Assembly: GCF_005049285.1 (NCBI RefSeq)
Contig: NZ_SOSC01000001.1
Span: 124,001 to 188,000, forward strand
Direction of reading: 5' to 3'
DNA length: 64,000 nucleotides
Source of the DNA: Halorientalis salina
Lineage (GTDB): Archaea > Halobacteriota > Halobacteria > Halobacteriales > Haloarculaceae
In this document: positions 19,222 to 29,172 of the stretch, one piece after another
Position numbering within the stretch: the first letter of the stretch is position 1
Layout of the letters: each line of letters begins with the position of its first letter
Made by a program: the position numbers and the translations under genes
Notes under the pieces: model-generated
The model's database searches: none
Seen by the model: only the letters and a program-made list of their open reading frames with translations
Told to the model about the DNA's origin: nothing

Positions 19222-20420
19222 GCGTTGTCCTCTATGCGGATGAGTTCGTTCAGCTTCGCTGTTCGCTCGCCGCCGACCGCGCCCGTCTTGATGAACGGGG
19301 CATCGGTCGCCACGGCGAGGTGTGCAATCGTCGCGTCCTCGGTCTCTCCGCTCCGGTGGGAGACGACCGGCTCGTACCCGTTCTCGACCGCCATCTCGAT
19401 GGCGTCGAACGCGTCCGTCAGCGTCCCGATCTGGTTGGGTTTGATGAGGATGCTGTTTGCCGCTCCGACCTCGATCCCCTCGGCGAGTCGCTCCGTGTTC
19501 GTCACGAACAGGTCGTCGCCACAGATCAGCGTCTGGTTGCCGACCTGGTCCGTGAGGTCAGCGAATGCCTCGTAGTCGTTCTCGTCGAGCGGGTCCTCGA
19601 CGTAGACGAGGTCGTACTCGGAGACCAGGTCCGCGACGTACTCGATCTGCTCGTCAGTGTCGCGTTCCACGTCGCCGTAGCGGTAGACCTCGTCGTCGCC
19701 GTCGTACAACTCGGCGCCGGCCATGTCGAGGCCGAAGCCGATCTCGAACCCGACCTCGTCCTCGACCGTCTCGACGGCCTCGGCCACGATCTCGAACGCC
19801 TCGGCGTCGTCGATGGAGGGCGCCCACGCACCCTCGTCACCCTTGCCCGCGGGCAGGTCCCGCTCGGACAGGATGTCGTGAACCGCGCCGTGGACGGCGG
19901 CGTTCGCAAACACCGCGTCGGAGACGCTCGGTGCGCCCACCGGTGCGGCGAGGAACTCCTGGATGTGCGTCGCGTCGGCGGCGTGTTCGCCACCACCGAT
20001 GACGTTTCCGAGTGGGGTCGGGAAGTTCCGACCTCGGAACGCGCCGCCGAGGTGCTGGTACAGGGGAATCCCCTGGACGTCGGCACCGGCCTTGGCCGCG
20101 GCCATGCTGATGGCGACGGCGCTGTTCGCGCCGATTTCCGAGAAGTCGTCCGTGCCGTCCGCGCCGTGGAGTATCTCGTCGACGCCGCGCTGGTCGCCTG
20201 CGTACGCTTCCCCGACGAGCCGTGGCACTGCCTTCTCTCGCGCCCTCGCGATGGCCTCGTTGGCTGGCAGTTCGATCGCCTCGTACTCGCCGGTCGAGGC
20301 ACCGCTCGGTGCCGCGCCGCGACCGAAGCCGCCACTCTCGGTGGCGACCTCCGCCTCGACCGTCGGGTTCCCCCGGGAGTCGAGAACGCGACGCAGGCGC
20401 ACGTCGGAGACGAGCGTCAT
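19218..20420 (-). CDS. eno: Enolase
   Basis: The 400-residue enzyme interconverts 2-phosphoglycerate and phosphoenolpyruvate. Family landmarks are [33 protein letters not shown], the metal ligand segment [12 protein letters not shown] and the C-terminal [18 protein letters not shown]. Enolase in an archaeal ribosomal/RNA polymerase operon is a well-known arrangement. The start overlaps the rpoK stop and the stop overlaps the rps2 start, both by ATGA. Confidence 0.95.
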   Translation of the reverse strand: MTLVSDVRLRRVLDSRGNPTVEAEVATESGGFGRGAAPSGASTGEYEAIELPANEAIARAREKAVPRLVGEAYAGDQRGVDEILHGADGTDDFSEIGANSAVAISMAAAKAGADVQGIPLYQHLGGAFRGRNFPTPLGNVIGGGEHAADATHIQEFLAAPVGAPSVSDAVFANAAVHGAVHDILSERDLPAGKGDEGAWAPSIDDAEAFEIVAEAVETVEDEVGFEIGFGLDMAGAELYDGDDEVYRYGDVERDTDEQIEYVADLVSEYDLVYVEDPLDENDYEAFADLTDQVGNQTLICGDDLFVTNTERLAEGIEVGAANSILIKPNQIGTLTDAFDAIEMAVENGYEPVVSHRSGETEDATIAHLAVATDAPFIKTGAVGGERTAKLNELIRIEDNA

Positions 20421-20593
20421 TGCTCACCACGCCTGACCGTGAAGGGCAGGACGCCAGCGTCGTACTCCTCGGCGGCGATGAGGATCGGCTGGGTCTGCTC
20501 GGTATCGATGAGCACCGGCGCGCCGTATGCCACCTGCAGGGCTCGCGCCCCGATGATGCGTGCCTTCTCGTATCGGTTGTCCTGTTGTACCAT
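20417..20593 (-). CDS. rpoK: RNA polymerase subunit K (Rpo6)
   Basis: 58 residues beginning [20 protein letters not shown] and ending in [12 protein letters not shown], the compact archaeal equivalent of RPB6/omega, which helps assemble the polymerase clamp. The ATG at 20593 fits the known size; a longer in-frame reading to 20746 overlaps rpoN and is spurious. It overlaps the eno start by four bases. Confidence 0.93.
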   Translation of the reverse strand: MVQQDNRYEKARIIGARALQVAYGAPVLIDTEQTQPILIAAEEYDAGVLPFTVRRGEQ

Positions 20594-20601
20594 GCGTTGG
20601 G

Positions 20602-20796
20602 TCACTGGTATGGTGCCACGATGTCGACGAGGTCCTTGTGCGAAACGAGCATTCGACGACAGCAGTGACGCTCGACGCCGAGTTCGTCGAGGACCGCTTC
20701 GGGGTCCTCGTCGCCCTCCTTCGCCCGGGCTTTGAACTCTTCCCAATGCTCGCCGACCACGTTACCACAGGTGAAACACCGAACCGGTACCATCAT
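20602..20796 (-). CDS. rpoN: RNA polymerase subunit N (Rpo10)
   Basis: 64 residues with the zinc site of RPB10 proteins: CFTCGN near the N-terminus and HCCRRM near residue 44-49. It bridges the D/L platform of the polymerase. It starts [15 protein letters not shown] 11 bases after the rps9 stop; the second Met is an equally possible start. It lies in the rps9-rpoN-rpoK-eno run. Confidence 0.95.
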   Translation of the reverse strand: MMVPVRCFTCGNVVGEHWEEFKARAKEGDEDPEAVLDELGVERHCCRRMLVSHKDLVDIVAPYQ

Positions 20797-20806
20797 ACTT
20801 GATCAC

Positions 20807-21205
20807 CTAGCGGTAGGACTTCTGATAGCGCGCGCGTGCACCAGGTCCGCCCCATTTCTTGGGTTCGGACTGGCGGACGTCGTTGACCAGTAGCGACCGG
20901 TCGAACTCCATGAACGCGTCGCGCAGTTCCGCATCGTTTGTGTGCTGGACCAGCCCGCGAGCGATGGCGGTTCGCACCGCGTCCGCCTGCCCGCTCGTCC
21001 CGCCGCCTTCGACCTGCACGTCGACGTCGATGTCGTCGCGCATCTCGTCGTCGGCGATGCGGAACGGCTCCAGCATCTTCAGTCGCGACAGCTCCGGTTC
21101 GACGAGTTCGACCGGCCGGGAGTTGACCCGAACCAGGCCCTCGCCGTCGTGGATCGTCGCACGAGCGATAGCCGTCTTCTTCTTGCCTGATGTGTTCGTT
21201 ACCAT
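20807..21205 (-). CDS. rps9: 30S ribosomal protein S9
   Basis: 132 residues. The conserved [20 protein letters not shown] opening and the C-terminal tail [17 protein letters not shown], which reaches towards the decoding site, identify S9. The ATG overlaps the end of rpl13 by about seven bases. It is part of the long ribosomal-protein/RNA polymerase operon. Confidence 0.96.
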   Translation of the reverse strand: MVTNTSGKKKTAIARATIHDGEGLVRVNSRPVELVEPELSRLKMLEPFRIADDEMRDDIDVDVQVEGGGTSGQADAVRTAIARGLVQHTNDAELRDAFMEFDRSLLVNDVRQSEPKKWGGPGARARYQKSYR

Positions 21206-21636
21206 GTAACCGTAGCTCCGAGTTTTTCGCTGATTTCGCCCATCTGGACGAACTTGATGTTCGAGAGCCGATCCAGCGACGTCCCCTCGATGACCTCGCC
21301 GTCGTCGTCGTGGGGGTTGCCGATGTAGACCCGGATGTCCTCGAACGCCTCGCGACCGCGCGGCTTCTTGTAGGGCAGCATGCCCCGAATGGAGCGCTTG
21401 AAGATGCGGTCGGGCTGTTTCGGGTAGTACGGACCGCGGTCCGAGCCGACGTCACGGCGCTTCTGGAACGTCTCCATGACGTTCTCCTTGCGACCGGTGA
21501 TGACCGCCTGCTCAGCGTTGATGACCTTGACGCGGTTACCGTCGAGGGCGCGTTCGGCGACCTCGCTGGCGACGCGACCGAGGATGCAGTCGCGCGCATC
21601 GATGACGACATCCGCATCGAATTCCGCGACGCTCAT
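21199..21636 (-). CDS. rpl13: 50S ribosomal protein L13
   Basis: 145 residues with [40 protein letters not shown] and [12 protein letters not shown], the archaeal L13 pattern. The ATG overlaps the rpl18e stop (ATGA) and the end overlaps rps9. Confidence 0.96.
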   Translation of the reverse strand: MSVAEFDADVVIDARDCILGRVASEVAERALDGNRVKVINAEQAVITGRKENVMETFQKRRDVGSDRGPYYPKQPDRIFKRSIRGMLPYKKPRGREAFEDIRVYIGNPHDDDGEVIEGTSLDRLSNIKFVQMGEISEKLGATVTW

Positions 21637-21983
21637 CGGACCACCCGTACGTTCGATCCGTCCGGATTCTGTTCGAGTGCCTGTTCGAGATTCATGGTTT
21701 CGCCGACCTGGTCGATCTTCGTCTGGGCCGTTCCGGAGAAGTCCACGGCTGCAACGGTGACGTCCTTCTGCAGGACGCCGCTGCCGAGGACCTTTCCGGG
21801 CACGACGACGGTCTCGTCTTCCCGGGCGTACCGCTCGATGCGGCCCAGGTTGACTTCCGCGTGCGTGCTGCGTGGCTTCTCCAATCGCTCTGCCACGTCA
21901 CTCCAGACGTCTCCGCCCGAGTCGCGGGCGGTAGACTTCAGGTCAGCGATGAGACTACGGAGTCTCGGATTCGTCTTGCTCAT
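21633..21983 (-). CDS. rpl18e: 50S ribosomal protein L18e
   Basis: 116 residues starting [20 protein letters not shown]. The central [24 protein letters not shown] is the L18e/L15 core. It starts 22 bases downstream of the tRNA-Leu gene, so the mature mRNA is probably released by tRNA processing. Confidence 0.95.
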   Translation of the reverse strand: MSKTNPRLRSLIADLKSTARDSGGDVWSDVAERLEKPRSTHAEVNLGRIERYAREDETVVVPGKVLGSGVLQKDVTVAAVDFSGTAQTKIDQVGETMNLEQALEQNPDGSNVRVVR

Positions 21984-22004
21984 GACCTACCTCCTGTAAG
22001 AAAG

Positions 22005-22089
22005 TGCAGGGAGCAGGATTTGAACCTGCGGACCCCTACGGGACAGCGCCCTGAACGCTGCGCCGTTGGCCTGACTTGGCTATCCCTGC
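22005..22089 (-). tRNA. tRNA-Leu (anticodon CAG)
   Basis: An 85-base cloverleaf: acceptor GCAGGGA pairs with TCCCTGC, the discriminator is A, the D arm is GCC/GGC, the anticodon stem CAGCG/CGCTG encloses loop TTCAGGG, the long class II variable arm is around CCCGTAGGGG, and the T arm is GCAGG-TTCAAAT-CCTGC. Anticodon CAG reads leucine CUG. There is no encoded CCA and no intron. A TATA-like GGTTTGAA lies about 25-30 bases before the 5' end. It sits inside the ribosomal operon between rpoD and rpl18e, a conserved haloarchaeal position. Confidence 0.95.
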
Positions 22090-22214
22090 GCGCAGTAGTC
22101 AGTTCCAACTGCCCCTTCAAACCGCTTTCGGTTGATCCCGAATCGGCCCGGCCGCTCTCCAGGGGCGCGGGGGCGTCATGTCGGGGTCGGTCAGGGGCAG
22201 TAGTATTCATTGTT

Positions 22215-22976
22215 CTATAGCTGTACAGCGTCTTTCAGATCGCTCGCTCGATCGTGGAGCGTGTCGACTGCCTGCGTGACGAGCTCCTCGACCGTGAACG
22301 ACCCGTCCGTCTCGACGTGGAACACGAACGCGTTCGGCACGTCTTCGACGACGAGTTCCTTGCCGGGGAACCGGTTCGTCAGGTCGTTGTCGAACTCCTC
22401 GGTCGGCACGAGTTCGCCGTCGTCCTCGATGACCCCACGAAGGATGTGGGGCTCGTCCTCGCCGAACTCGTCGGTGTCGCCGACGACCTCGACGGTCTGC
22501 AGGTGGCGATAGCCGACCGCGACGCCACCCTGGTGTTTGGCGTGTTCCCGACCGCGGTCGTACACCGCGTCCGCCTCGACTTCGAGGCGCTGGGGGGTTT
22601 CCGACCCCTCCGGGTCCTTCAGATCGATGATCGGGACGTTCTTGTCCGCCGGCTCGACCTGTGCGTCCTGACTGACCATGTCGCCCGAGTAGGCCGTCCC
22701 CGGACCTTCGACGTCCAGGGCCAGCGTCGTCGTCTCGCCGATCTCGTAATCGTCGGGCGTCGTCAGCGGCACCAGGCCCAGTCGGTGTGCGATCTGCTCG
22801 TCGAACATCACCGACGAGTTCTCGATGACCCGCACTTCGTCGATCGAGAGCGTCGGCACGTCGGCGATCATCGCCCGACGGATGCCGTTGGCAAAGGCCG
22901 GCGTGATGTCGCGCACGAGGAACCGTGCTTCCCGGTCGCCCCGTTCGATGAACGTTACGTCGTAATCCGGTACCAT
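22215..22976 (-). CDS. rpoD: RNA polymerase subunit D (Rpo3)
   Basis: 253 residues, the archaeal alpha/RPB3 homologue that starts polymerase assembly. Recognisable parts are [20 protein letters not shown] and [15 protein letters not shown]. The protein contains no cysteine at all, so the ferredoxin-like iron-sulphur domain found in some archaeal D subunits has lost its ligands, as is known for haloarchaea. It follows rps11 by one base gap and ends 126 bases before tRNA-Leu. Confidence 0.95.
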   Translation of the reverse strand: MVPDYDVTFIERGDREARFLVRDITPAFANGIRRAMIADVPTLSIDEVRVIENSSVMFDEQIAHRLGLVPLTTPDDYEIGETTTLALDVEGPGTAYSGDMVSQDAQVEPADKNVPIIDLKDPEGSETPQRLEVEADAVYDRGREHAKHQGGVAVGYRHLQTVEVVGDTDEFGEDEPHILRGVIEDDGELVPTEEFDNDLTNRFPGKELVVEDVPNAFVFHVETDGSFTVEELVTQAVDTLHDRASDLKDAVQL

Positions 22977-22977
22977 C

Positions 22978-23370
22978 TTAGAATCCGCTGTTTTTGGGGG
23001 CGCGGGTCCCGTCGTGCGGGGTCGGTGTCACGTCCTCGATACGACCGATCTCTAGGCCGGCTCGCGCCAGCGCCCGGATGGTCGCCTGCGCACCCGGTCC
23101 GGGGTTGGTCTGCTGGTTGCCACCGGGACCGCGAACGCGCACGTGGACGCCTTCGACGCCCTGTGCCCTGACCTCTTCCGCGACGGTTTCGGCCATCTGC
23201 ATCGCCGCGTACGGCGACGCCTCGTCGCGGTTCTGCTTGACGACCGTCCCACCGGAGGACTTCGCGAGCGTCTCCGCGCCGGTCTGGTCCGTGATGGTGA
23301 TGATCGTGTTGTTGAACGATGCGTGTACGTGGGCGATGCCCCAGATGTCGTCTGGTCCTTCCTCTGGCAT
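22978..23370 (-). CDS. rps11: 30S ribosomal protein S11
   Basis: 130 residues with [39 protein letters not shown] and the C-terminal [17 protein letters not shown], all S11 signatures. It begins one base after rps4 ends and is followed at once by rpoD. Confidence 0.96.
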   Translation of the reverse strand: MPEEGPDDIWGIAHVHASFNNTIITITDQTGAETLAKSSGGTVVKQNRDEASPYAAMQMAETVAEEVRAQGVEGVHVRVRGPGGNQQTNPGPGAQATIRALARAGLEIGRIEDVTPTPHDGTRAPKNSGF

Positions 23371-23371
23371 G

Positions 23372-23896
23372 TTACTGTTCCTCCGCTCGCTCCGGGTGGA
23401 GTTCGTCCGTCAGCGCACTCGCGCTGTCGAACTCGACGGTGTCTTCCTCCGCGACGGTCACCTTCGCCGACGGCTCGGTGACGCGCCGACCCTCCATGCG
23501 AATGTGGCCGTGGGAGATGAACTGGCGGGCCTGGCTCGCCGTGTTGGCGAGGCCTTTCCGGTAGACGACCGTCTGGAGACGACGCTCCAGAACGTCCGTC
23601 ACGTCCAGCGACAGGATGTCGTCCAGCCCGTCTTCCTCGCCCAGAATCCCGAGTTTCTGCAGTCGGGCCAGGAACTCCTCGGACTCCTTGGCCGCGGCCT
23701 CGGCCTCGCCGGCGGCCGCGCCGAGCAGCTGGCGGGCCTCACGCCGGAAGGATCGAAGCTCGGACTGTGCGCGCCAGAGCTCCTCTTTGTTCTTCAGGCC
23801 GTAGCGGCCGACGAGGTCGTGCTCGCCGGCGATGCGTTCGCCCTGGAAGGGGTGGTTCGGCGTCTCGTAGAGCTTCGTGTTGGAACCGAGCGCCAT
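23372..23896 (-). CDS. rps4: 30S ribosomal protein S4
   Basis: 174 residues. The S4 RNA-binding domain is visible as [20 protein letters not shown] followed by [17 protein letters not shown]. The start [20 protein letters not shown] is the usual archaeal form. It overlaps the last base of rps13. S4 nucleates assembly of the small subunit. Confidence 0.96.
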   Translation of the reverse strand: MALGSNTKLYETPNHPFQGERIAGEHDLVGRYGLKNKEELWRAQSELRSFRREARQLLGAAAGEAEAAAKESEEFLARLQKLGILGEEDGLDDILSLDVTDVLERRLQTVVYRKGLANTASQARQFISHGHIRMEGRRVTEPSAKVTVAEEDTVEFDSASALTDELHPERAEEQ

Positions 23897-24432
23897 TATT
23901 CCTCACCACCCTCCTCTTCGGCGGCGGCCTCCTCGGCCTGTTCTTCCTTGATCGCTTCGACGTTGACACCGATGGTGCCCTCGGTACGACCGGTGGACTT
24001 CGTTCGCTGTCCCCGTACCTTCTGGCCGCGCTTGTGGCGGACGCCGCGGTAGGAATCGATCATCTTCATGCGGTTGATGTCCTGTCGGCGAGTCATCCCG
24101 AGATCGTTGCCGATCTCGTGGGTCGTCTCGCCGCTGAAGTAGTCCGACTGGTGGTTCGTCATCCAGTCAGGCACCTCGTCGGCGAAGCTCTCGACGTGTT
24201 CGACGATCTCGTCGATCTCGTCGTCCTCGAGCTTTCCGAAGATGGCCCGGCGATCGATGCCGGATTTCTCGCTGATAATGCGGGCAGCTCGGTGCCCGAT
24301 CCCGTTCATGTCTGTCAGTGCTCGCTCGACGGACTTCGTGCCGTCGAGGTCTGTCTGTCCGATTCGAACGAAGTAGCGGATGTCCTCTTCGTCTTCCGCG
24401 TCCTCGTCCGGTTGTGGGTCTTCTGCACTCAT
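23896..24432 (-). CDS. rps13: 30S ribosomal protein S13
   Basis: 178 residues with an acidic N-terminal extension, then [20 protein letters not shown], the helix-hairpin-helix region [20 protein letters not shown] and the basic [21 protein letters not shown] Glu/Ala-rich tail ends it. The ATG at 24432 is the family start; the frame reaching 24504 runs into tRNA-Ser and is spurious. It is the first protein gene of the operon, 21 bases after tRNA-Ser. Confidence 0.95.
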   Translation of the reverse strand: MSAEDPQPDEDAEDEEDIRYFVRIGQTDLDGTKSVERALTDMNGIGHRAARIISEKSGIDRRAIFGKLEDDEIDEIVEHVESFADEVPDWMTNHQSDYFSGETTHEIGNDLGMTRRQDINRMKMIDSYRGVRHKRGQKVRGQRTKSTGRTEGTIGVNVEAIKEEQAEEAAAEEEGGEE

Positions 24433-24453
24433 GTGTAACCGTTTTTGGGTGAG

Positions 24454-24538
24454 CGTCGTGGCGGGGATTCGAACCCCGGAGGCTTGACGCCACAGAGTTA
24501 GCAACCCTGCGCCTTGGGCCAGACTTGGCTACCACGAC
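24454..24538 (-). tRNA. tRNA-Ser (anticodon GCT)
   Basis: An 85-base cloverleaf: acceptor GTCGTGG/CCACGAC with discriminator G, D arm GCC/GGC, anticodon stem CAGGG/CTCTG around loop TTGCTAA, a class II variable arm, and T arm GGGG-TTCGAAT-CCCC. Anticodon GCT reads serine AGC/AGU codons. No CCA and no intron are encoded. It heads the rps13 operon. Confidence 0.94.
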
Positions 24539-24637
24539 CCGCTTGGCTTCATACTTGTCGCCCACGAGGTCTCCGACCTCGGTGACTCGGGACCCGGCGC
24601 CCCTGCACGATCTGTGTCTGTTCTTCTCCTCGGTCCC

Positions 24638-24645
24638 TACTTAAA
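24638..24645 (-). promoter_or_regulatory. Promoter of the tRNA-Ser/rps13 operon
   Basis: TTTAAGTA on the minus strand is a strong archaeal TATA box. It would start transcription near 24612, giving a short leader before tRNA-Ser and then the long ribosomal operon. Confidence 0.55.
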
Positions 24646-24685
24646 CATCACGAAAGCGTTTCCCCGGTTCCGACTCGGCAGCCGG

Positions 24686-25075
24686 TTACTCCGCGTGCTG
24701 ACGCACGACGAGAACGGAGAGGTTCAGCAGCCAGGTCCCGAGGAACGCGACGATACCGCCGAGAAACGCCGACAGCTCCAGACTCTCGGTGGCGACGACG
24801 AAGAACCCGACGAACTCGACGGCGGCGATCCCACAGGCCACGAGTACCCATCCCACGGTTTTCGGGGTGCGGTCGTAAGCCGGCCCGTAGTCGTCGTAGG
24901 CCGTCGGCACGCCGACTGCAAGCGTCATCAGCAGGAGGAAACTCCCCTCGTAGGTGAACGCGACGTTGAACGCGTACGCGGTCGGGGCGGCGACGGCGAT
25001 GGCCGTGTAGATACTGACGTTGCGCTGGCTCGTCGCTCGGTCGAGAAATCCTGTTGTCGTCTGACTGGAGGGCAT
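24686..25075 (-). CDS. Four-TM hypothetical membrane protein
   Basis: 129 residues starting MPSSQTTTGFLDRATSQRNV, with four hydrophobic segments (about 20-40, 46-62, 73-95, 101-124) and a conserved-looking loop YDDYGPAYDRTP between the second and third. No family is recognised. It lies between moaA and tRNA-Ser on the same strand but has 64 bases of spacer, so it may be a separate unit. Confidence 0.6.
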   Translation of the reverse strand: MPSSQTTTGFLDRATSQRNVSIYTAIAVAAPTAYAFNVAFTYEGSFLLLMTLAVGVPTAYDDYGPAYDRTPKTVGWVLVACGIAAVEFVGFFVVATESLELSAFLGGIVAFLGTWLLNLSVLVVRQHAE

Positions 25076-25139
25076 TGTCGGTGATTCGTTCCGAGCCGGT
25101 GAAAAGGATACGACGAATTTCCGGGTCGGAGAACCCGTA

Positions 25140-26114
25140 TCAGGCTCCGATGTACTCCTCGTTGATGACCCACTCGCCGTCGTCGTCTTGGATCATGTAC
25201 TCGCCGTAGTAGGGAACCCGGTTTGCCACGACTTCGCGGAACGTCTCCCGGATCTCGGGTTTCGACATCTCGCCCATCGACCGGAGGTCGTCGTTGCGGT
25301 TGAGACACCCCTTGAGGTATCCTTCGTGCGTGACGCGCACGCGGTGGCAGTTCTGGCAGAACTCAGCGTTCTCGACGGGGTCGACGACCTCCACCATCCC
25401 GCCTTCGTCGGAATCGCCACCGATCCAGTACCGTCGGCGGTCGTGCATCTCCCGGTGTTCGATCTCCTCGGCCTGCTCTTCGAGCCAGCCGTGCACCCGT
25501 TCGATCTCGATGGCCCACTCCGGACGACCGGCCAGTTCTGGCATGTACTCGATAAGTTGCAACTGGAGGCCGTCGTTGTCGGCGACGTACTCGACCATCT
25601 CCGGGACGTACCCGGCCGTGTGCTCGAAGACGACCATGTTCAGTTTCACCGGGTCCAGGCCGGCATCGACGGCGGCTTTGACGCCCTCGATGACGGCGTC
25701 GTACTCGCCGCTCTTGGTAACCTCCTTGAACGCGTCGGCGTCGAGCGCGTCCTGGGAGACGTTCACTCGGTCGAGACCGGCGTCGACCAGTTCGTCGGCC
25801 CGCTCGGGGAGGAACGTCCCGTTGGTGGTCAGCGAGGTCTCCATGCTGTCAGGTGTCCGTCGGACGATCTCGGCGAGGTCGTCCCGGAGCATCGGTTCAC
25901 CACCGGTGAACTTCGCCGCGTCGACGTCGAACTCCTCGGCGACCTCGAGGAATCGAACGACGTCGTCGGTCGACATCTCGTCGTCCTGGGGGTCCATGGG
26001 GCCCCGTGTGTCGCCGAGCCCCTCGTTGTGGCAGTAGACGCAGTCGAAGTTACAGCGGTCGGTCAGCGAGATGCGCACCCCTGTCACCTCGCGACCGAAC
26101 CCGTCGACTAACAT
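25140..26114 (-). CDS. moaA: GTP 3',8-cyclase (molybdenum cofactor synthesis)
   Basis: This 324-residue radical SAM enzyme turns GTP into the cyclic precursor of the molybdenum cofactor. The SAM cluster is Cys21, 25, 28 (CNFDCVYC). The C-terminal cluster is CQNCHRVR...[13 protein letters not shown] is the GGEP motif. The ATG at 26114 has a TATA-like TTAAATGC-type region about 25-30 bases upstream. It is divergent from the Mrp gene, another iron-sulphur-related function. Confidence 0.93.
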   Translation of the reverse strand: MLVDGFGREVTGVRISLTDRCNFDCVYCHNEGLGDTRGPMDPQDDEMSTDDVVRFLEVAEEFDVDAAKFTGGEPMLRDDLAEIVRRTPDSMETSLTTNGTFLPERADELVDAGLDRVNVSQDALDADAFKEVTKSGEYDAVIEGVKAAVDAGLDPVKLNMVVFEHTAGYVPEMVEYVADNDGLQLQLIEYMPELAGRPEWAIEIERVHGWLEEQAEEIEHREMHDRRRYWIGGDSDEGGMVEVVDPVENAEFCQNCHRVRVTHEGYLKGCLNRNDDLRSMGEMSKPEIRETFREVVANRVPYYGEYMIQDDDGEWVINEEYIGA

Positions 26115-26309
26115 ACCTTCCCGTCAGAACTGCGAGTGCTTAAATGCGGTGTCGACTTGCGGTCGTATGTAACTGGTAATGGTTAACTCGGTAGGTGGAG
26201 GACATGTCGAATACGTCCGCCGTACGGACGGTTGCGCGGCTGACAGACTCGAAATCGGATCTGAGACGAGTTCACAACCCTTTTCGACGCCGGCCGGGTT
26301 ACGTTCGGT

Positions 26310-27374
26310 ATGGACGAAATCGACGTGTTCGACCGACTGGAGTCGGTCGAAGACCCCGACCTCGGCGGCGACATCGTCTCGCTGGGGCTGGTCAACGACG
26401 TAACCATCGAGGGGGACACCATCCACGTCTCGCTCGTGCTCGGCGCGCCGTACTCGCCGACAGAGACAGCCATCGCCGAGTCGGTACGCGAGGCCCTCTC
26501 GGACGTCGACTACGAGATCGACCTCTCGGCCGAGGTCGACAGCGGCCTCACCGCCGACGAGCAGGTGCTCCCGAACGTCGAGAACATCATCGCCGTCGCC
26601 TCCGGGAAGGGCGGCGTGGGCAAATCGACCGTCGCCGTCAACCTCGCGGCCGGGCTCTCACAGATGGGCGCACGCGTGGGCCTGTTCGACGCGGACATCT
26701 ACGGGCCGAACGTCCCCCGGATGGTCGACACGGACGAACGCCCCAAAGCCACGCAAGACGAGCAACTCGTGCCAGTCGAGAAGTTCGGCATGAAGCTGAT
26801 GAGCATGGACTTCCTCGTCGGCGAGGACGACCCCGTCATCTGGCGCGGCCCGATGGTCCACAAGGTCCTGACCCAGCTCTGGGAGGACGTCGAGTGGGGC
26901 GCGCTCGACTACATGATCGTCGACCTCCCGCCGGGGACCGGCGACACCCAGCTGACCCTGCTCCAGAGCGTGCCCGTCTCGGGCGCGGTCATCGTCACGA
27001 CGCCCCAGGAAGTCGCGATCGACGACGCGCGCAAGGGCCTGGAGATGTTCGGCAAACACGAGACGCCGGTGCTTGGCATCGTCGAGAACATGAGCACCTT
27101 CCACTGTCCGGACTGTGGCTCGGAACACCACATCTTCGGCGAGGGCGGCGGCGAGGCGTTCGCCGACGAGTCCGACATGCCCTTCCTGGGTTCGATCCCG
27201 CTCGATCCCAGCGTTCGGGAGGGCGGCGACGATGGTCGACCGGTCGTCCTGGACGCCGAGTCCGAGACCGGTGGGGCGTTCCGGGAGTTCGCCGAGTCGG
27301 CGGCCGACATGCAGGGAATCGTTCACCGCCGCGGCATCTCGGTCCAGCGGTCAGAGCCGGAACACTCTCACTGA
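26310..27374 (+). CDS. mrp: Mrp/NBP35-type iron-sulphur carrier ATPase
   Basis: 354 residues in the order DUF59-like domain (about 1-80), then a P-loop ATPase with the deviant Walker A SGKGGVGKS (98-106), DADIYGPNVPRM, and a CPDC pair near residue 266 that in this family bridges a 4Fe-4S cluster between two subunits. The protein is thought to carry clusters to apo-enzymes. The last about 20 residues are His/Ser/Glu-rich. It is followed closely by a small gene on the same strand. Confidence 0.9.
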   Translation: MDEIDVFDRLESVEDPDLGGDIVSLGLVNDVTIEGDTIHVSLVLGAPYSPTETAIAESVREALSDVDYEIDLSAEVDSGLTADEQVLPNVENIIAVASGKGGVGKSTVAVNLAAGLSQMGARVGLFDADIYGPNVPRMVDTDERPKATQDEQLVPVEKFGMKLMSMDFLVGEDDPVIWRGPMVHKVLTQLWEDVEWGALDYMIVDLPPGTGDTQLTLLQSVPVSGAVIVTTPQEVAIDDARKGLEMFGKHETPVLGIVENMSTFHCPDCGSEHHIFGEGGGEAFADESDMPFLGSIPLDPSVREGGDDGRPVVLDAESETGGAFREFAESAADMQGIVHRRGISVQRSEPEHSH

Positions 27375-27427
27375 ACTGCCGCCGGTCTCGGGGCCAGCGG
27401 TTTACCGCCGGAGCCCCAACCGTCAGT

Positions 27428-27658
27428 ATGCCGCGACACGAAGCGACCCTCGATATCGACTCGGAGACGGATTCACACGCGGTCAGACATCTCATGGAAG
27501 TGATGTACGACACGCTCCGAGAGGAATTACGCGCGAGCGACGGCGCTTCGAAGGAGACGCTCGCGGACTTCAAAGAGATCCGAAAGGCGACCGAAGCGTC
27601 CACGCCCGGAACCCTGAAACTCGTCTACGAGACGCGCGAGGAGTCGTTCGAGGACTGA
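27428..27658 (+). CDS. Small conserved haloarchaeal protein, 76 aa
   Basis: Starts MPRHEATLDIDSETDSHAVR. The protein is helical and charged, with no cysteine or membrane segment, and ends ETREESFED. The ATG at 27428 is 53 bases after the Mrp stop. I do not recognise the family. The haloarchaeal codon use, acidic composition and position support a real gene. Confidence 0.6.
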   Translation: MPRHEATLDIDSETDSHAVRHLMEVMYDTLREELRASDGASKETLADFKEIRKATEASTPGTLKLVYETREESFED

Positions 27659-27705
27659 GGGCCGAAGAACAACTCCTTTAGAGCGTGGGCTCTCAATCGG
27701 AGTAG

Positions 27706-29037
27706 ATGGCCAGTACCGACGATCGCGTCTACTACGTGATCAGCGATCTCCACATCGGTGGGGACGAGCAACTGGAGGACGTGGAGTTCCTCCCGGAGTT
27801 GCTCGACTTTCTGGACCGCTTGGCGACGACCGACGAGGACGCGGCACTGGTGATCAACGGCGACGCCTTCGGACTCTGGGAGTTCACCACGGTCGACGGG
27901 ATGGCCAAGTTCGACGTACTGGAAGAGACGTACCCGGAACTGTTCGAGCAGTTGCGAGCGACCGGCGAGAACGTCCCGATCACGCTGATCCCGGGCAATC
28001 ACGACCACGAACTGGCGGCCTTCGACGAGTACGTCGAGCGCTTCGCCGAGTACAACGTCGACCTCGTGCAGGACGAGTCGATCACGCGCTCGATCGGCGA
28101 CCGGACGATCTACTTCGAACACGGCCACCAGCAGGACCCCAACAACCGCATTGAGGACTGGGGCAACCCCCACGCGACGCCGCTGGGGTACTACTACAAC
28201 ACGCTCGTCACCAGTCGCGCCGGCAAACTCTCCGATCGGGGCCGGTACAACTGGCTGAAGGACGTCCAGGCGGTCACGCCGACCGAACGGATGCCGGTCT
28301 GGATGCTCTCGAAGTACTTCTATCGCGAGATGAACCCCCTCTTGCGGTACGCGCTGGTCCCGTTCCTGCTGTTGTTCAACGTCAGTGCCCTTCTGGCGGT
28401 GCTCGCCGGCCTCGACCTGCTCGGCGTCTGGTCGGCCCCCGTCGAGTGGGCGAACACGTTCCTGGGCCAGTTCGGCACCGCAGGCACCGCGGTCTGGTTC
28501 CTGTTGGTGGTGAACGTGGCGATCGTCGGACTCCTCTTGCTCGTCGGGATTCCGCTGTATTTCCTCAGACGGGACATCAGACAGACCATCGACCGCTTCG
28601 GCATCTTCGAGACGGAACTCACGGTCGACGCCGAGGAACCCTACGTCGAGGCCGCAGGGGAGCGATTCGACGAGCACCCGGAGACGCTGCTCTACTGTTA
28701 CGGTCACACCCACCGCCCGAACACACGACGGGTCGGCGACGGACTGGTCGCCAACAGCGGAACGTGGCTCAAACGGCTCCACCGCCGCGACGGCGTCATC
28801 GGTATCCTCCCGCCGGTGTTCTATCCGTCCTACCAGCTGTGTGCCGTCCGCATCGCCGCCGAGGACCGGGACGTGACCGTCGAGTACGAGGCCATCGAGA
28901 AACCGAGCCCCGGCGTCGAGGAACTCACGCTCACCGAGCGACTCCTCACAGTCGGTCGGAAACCGGATTCCGACCTCCCCGAGCGGGAGGTTCTCGAAGA
29001 CGTGCTGAGTGCTCCGACGCAGGCCACCGTCGAGTAG
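27706..29037 (+). CDS. Metallophosphoesterase with an inserted membrane region
   Basis: 443 residues. Calcineurin-like motifs are spread over the chain: SDLHIGG (13-19), NGDAFG, PGNHDHE, FEHGHQQ and, late, YGHTHRP. Between the last two lies an insertion of about 150 residues with two membrane segments (RYALVPFLLLFNVSALLAVL and TAVWFLLVVNVAIVGLLLLV). The metal-binding halves would therefore sit on the same side of the membrane, joined by a hairpin. Substrate unknown; nucleotide or lipid phosphates are typical. A TATA-like CTCCTTTAGAGC is about 26 bases upstream. Confidence 0.8.
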   Translation: MASTDDRVYYVISDLHIGGDEQLEDVEFLPELLDFLDRLATTDEDAALVINGDAFGLWEFTTVDGMAKFDVLEETYPELFEQLRATGENVPITLIPGNHDHELAAFDEYVERFAEYNVDLVQDESITRSIGDRTIYFEHGHQQDPNNRIEDWGNPHATPLGYYYNTLVTSRAGKLSDRGRYNWLKDVQAVTPTERMPVWMLSKYFYREMNPLLRYALVPFLLLFNVSALLAVLAGLDLLGVWSAPVEWANTFLGQFGTAGTAVWFLLVVNVAIVGLLLLVGIPLYFLRRDIRQTIDRFGIFETELTVDAEEPYVEAAGERFDEHPETLLYCYGHTHRPNTRRVGDGLVANSGTWLKRLHRRDGVIGILPPVFYPSYQLCAVRIAAEDRDVTVEYEAIEKPSPGVEELTLTERLLTVGRKPDSDLPEREVLEDVLSAPTQATVE

Positions 29038-29102
29038 TCCGCGGTCGGCTCGAAGTGAATGAACCGGACTGCCAGTGGAATTTCAGATTCGAGAACGACG
29101 CG

Positions 29103-29129
29103 GAATAGTTAATATGAATTGCACTATTC
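29103..29129 (+). promoter_or_regulatory. Inverted repeat around the archaellin promoter
   Basis: GAATAGT and ACTATTC form 7-base arms flanking the TATA-like TTAATATGAATT. A second palindrome, GAGAGT-TGT-ACTCTC at 29143-29157, lies 15 bases before the archaellin ATG. Both could be operator or leader structures; this is inference. Confidence 0.4.
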
Positions 29130-29172
29130 AGTCACGTGTTAGGAGAGTTGTACTCTCGGATGGGATTTCGAT

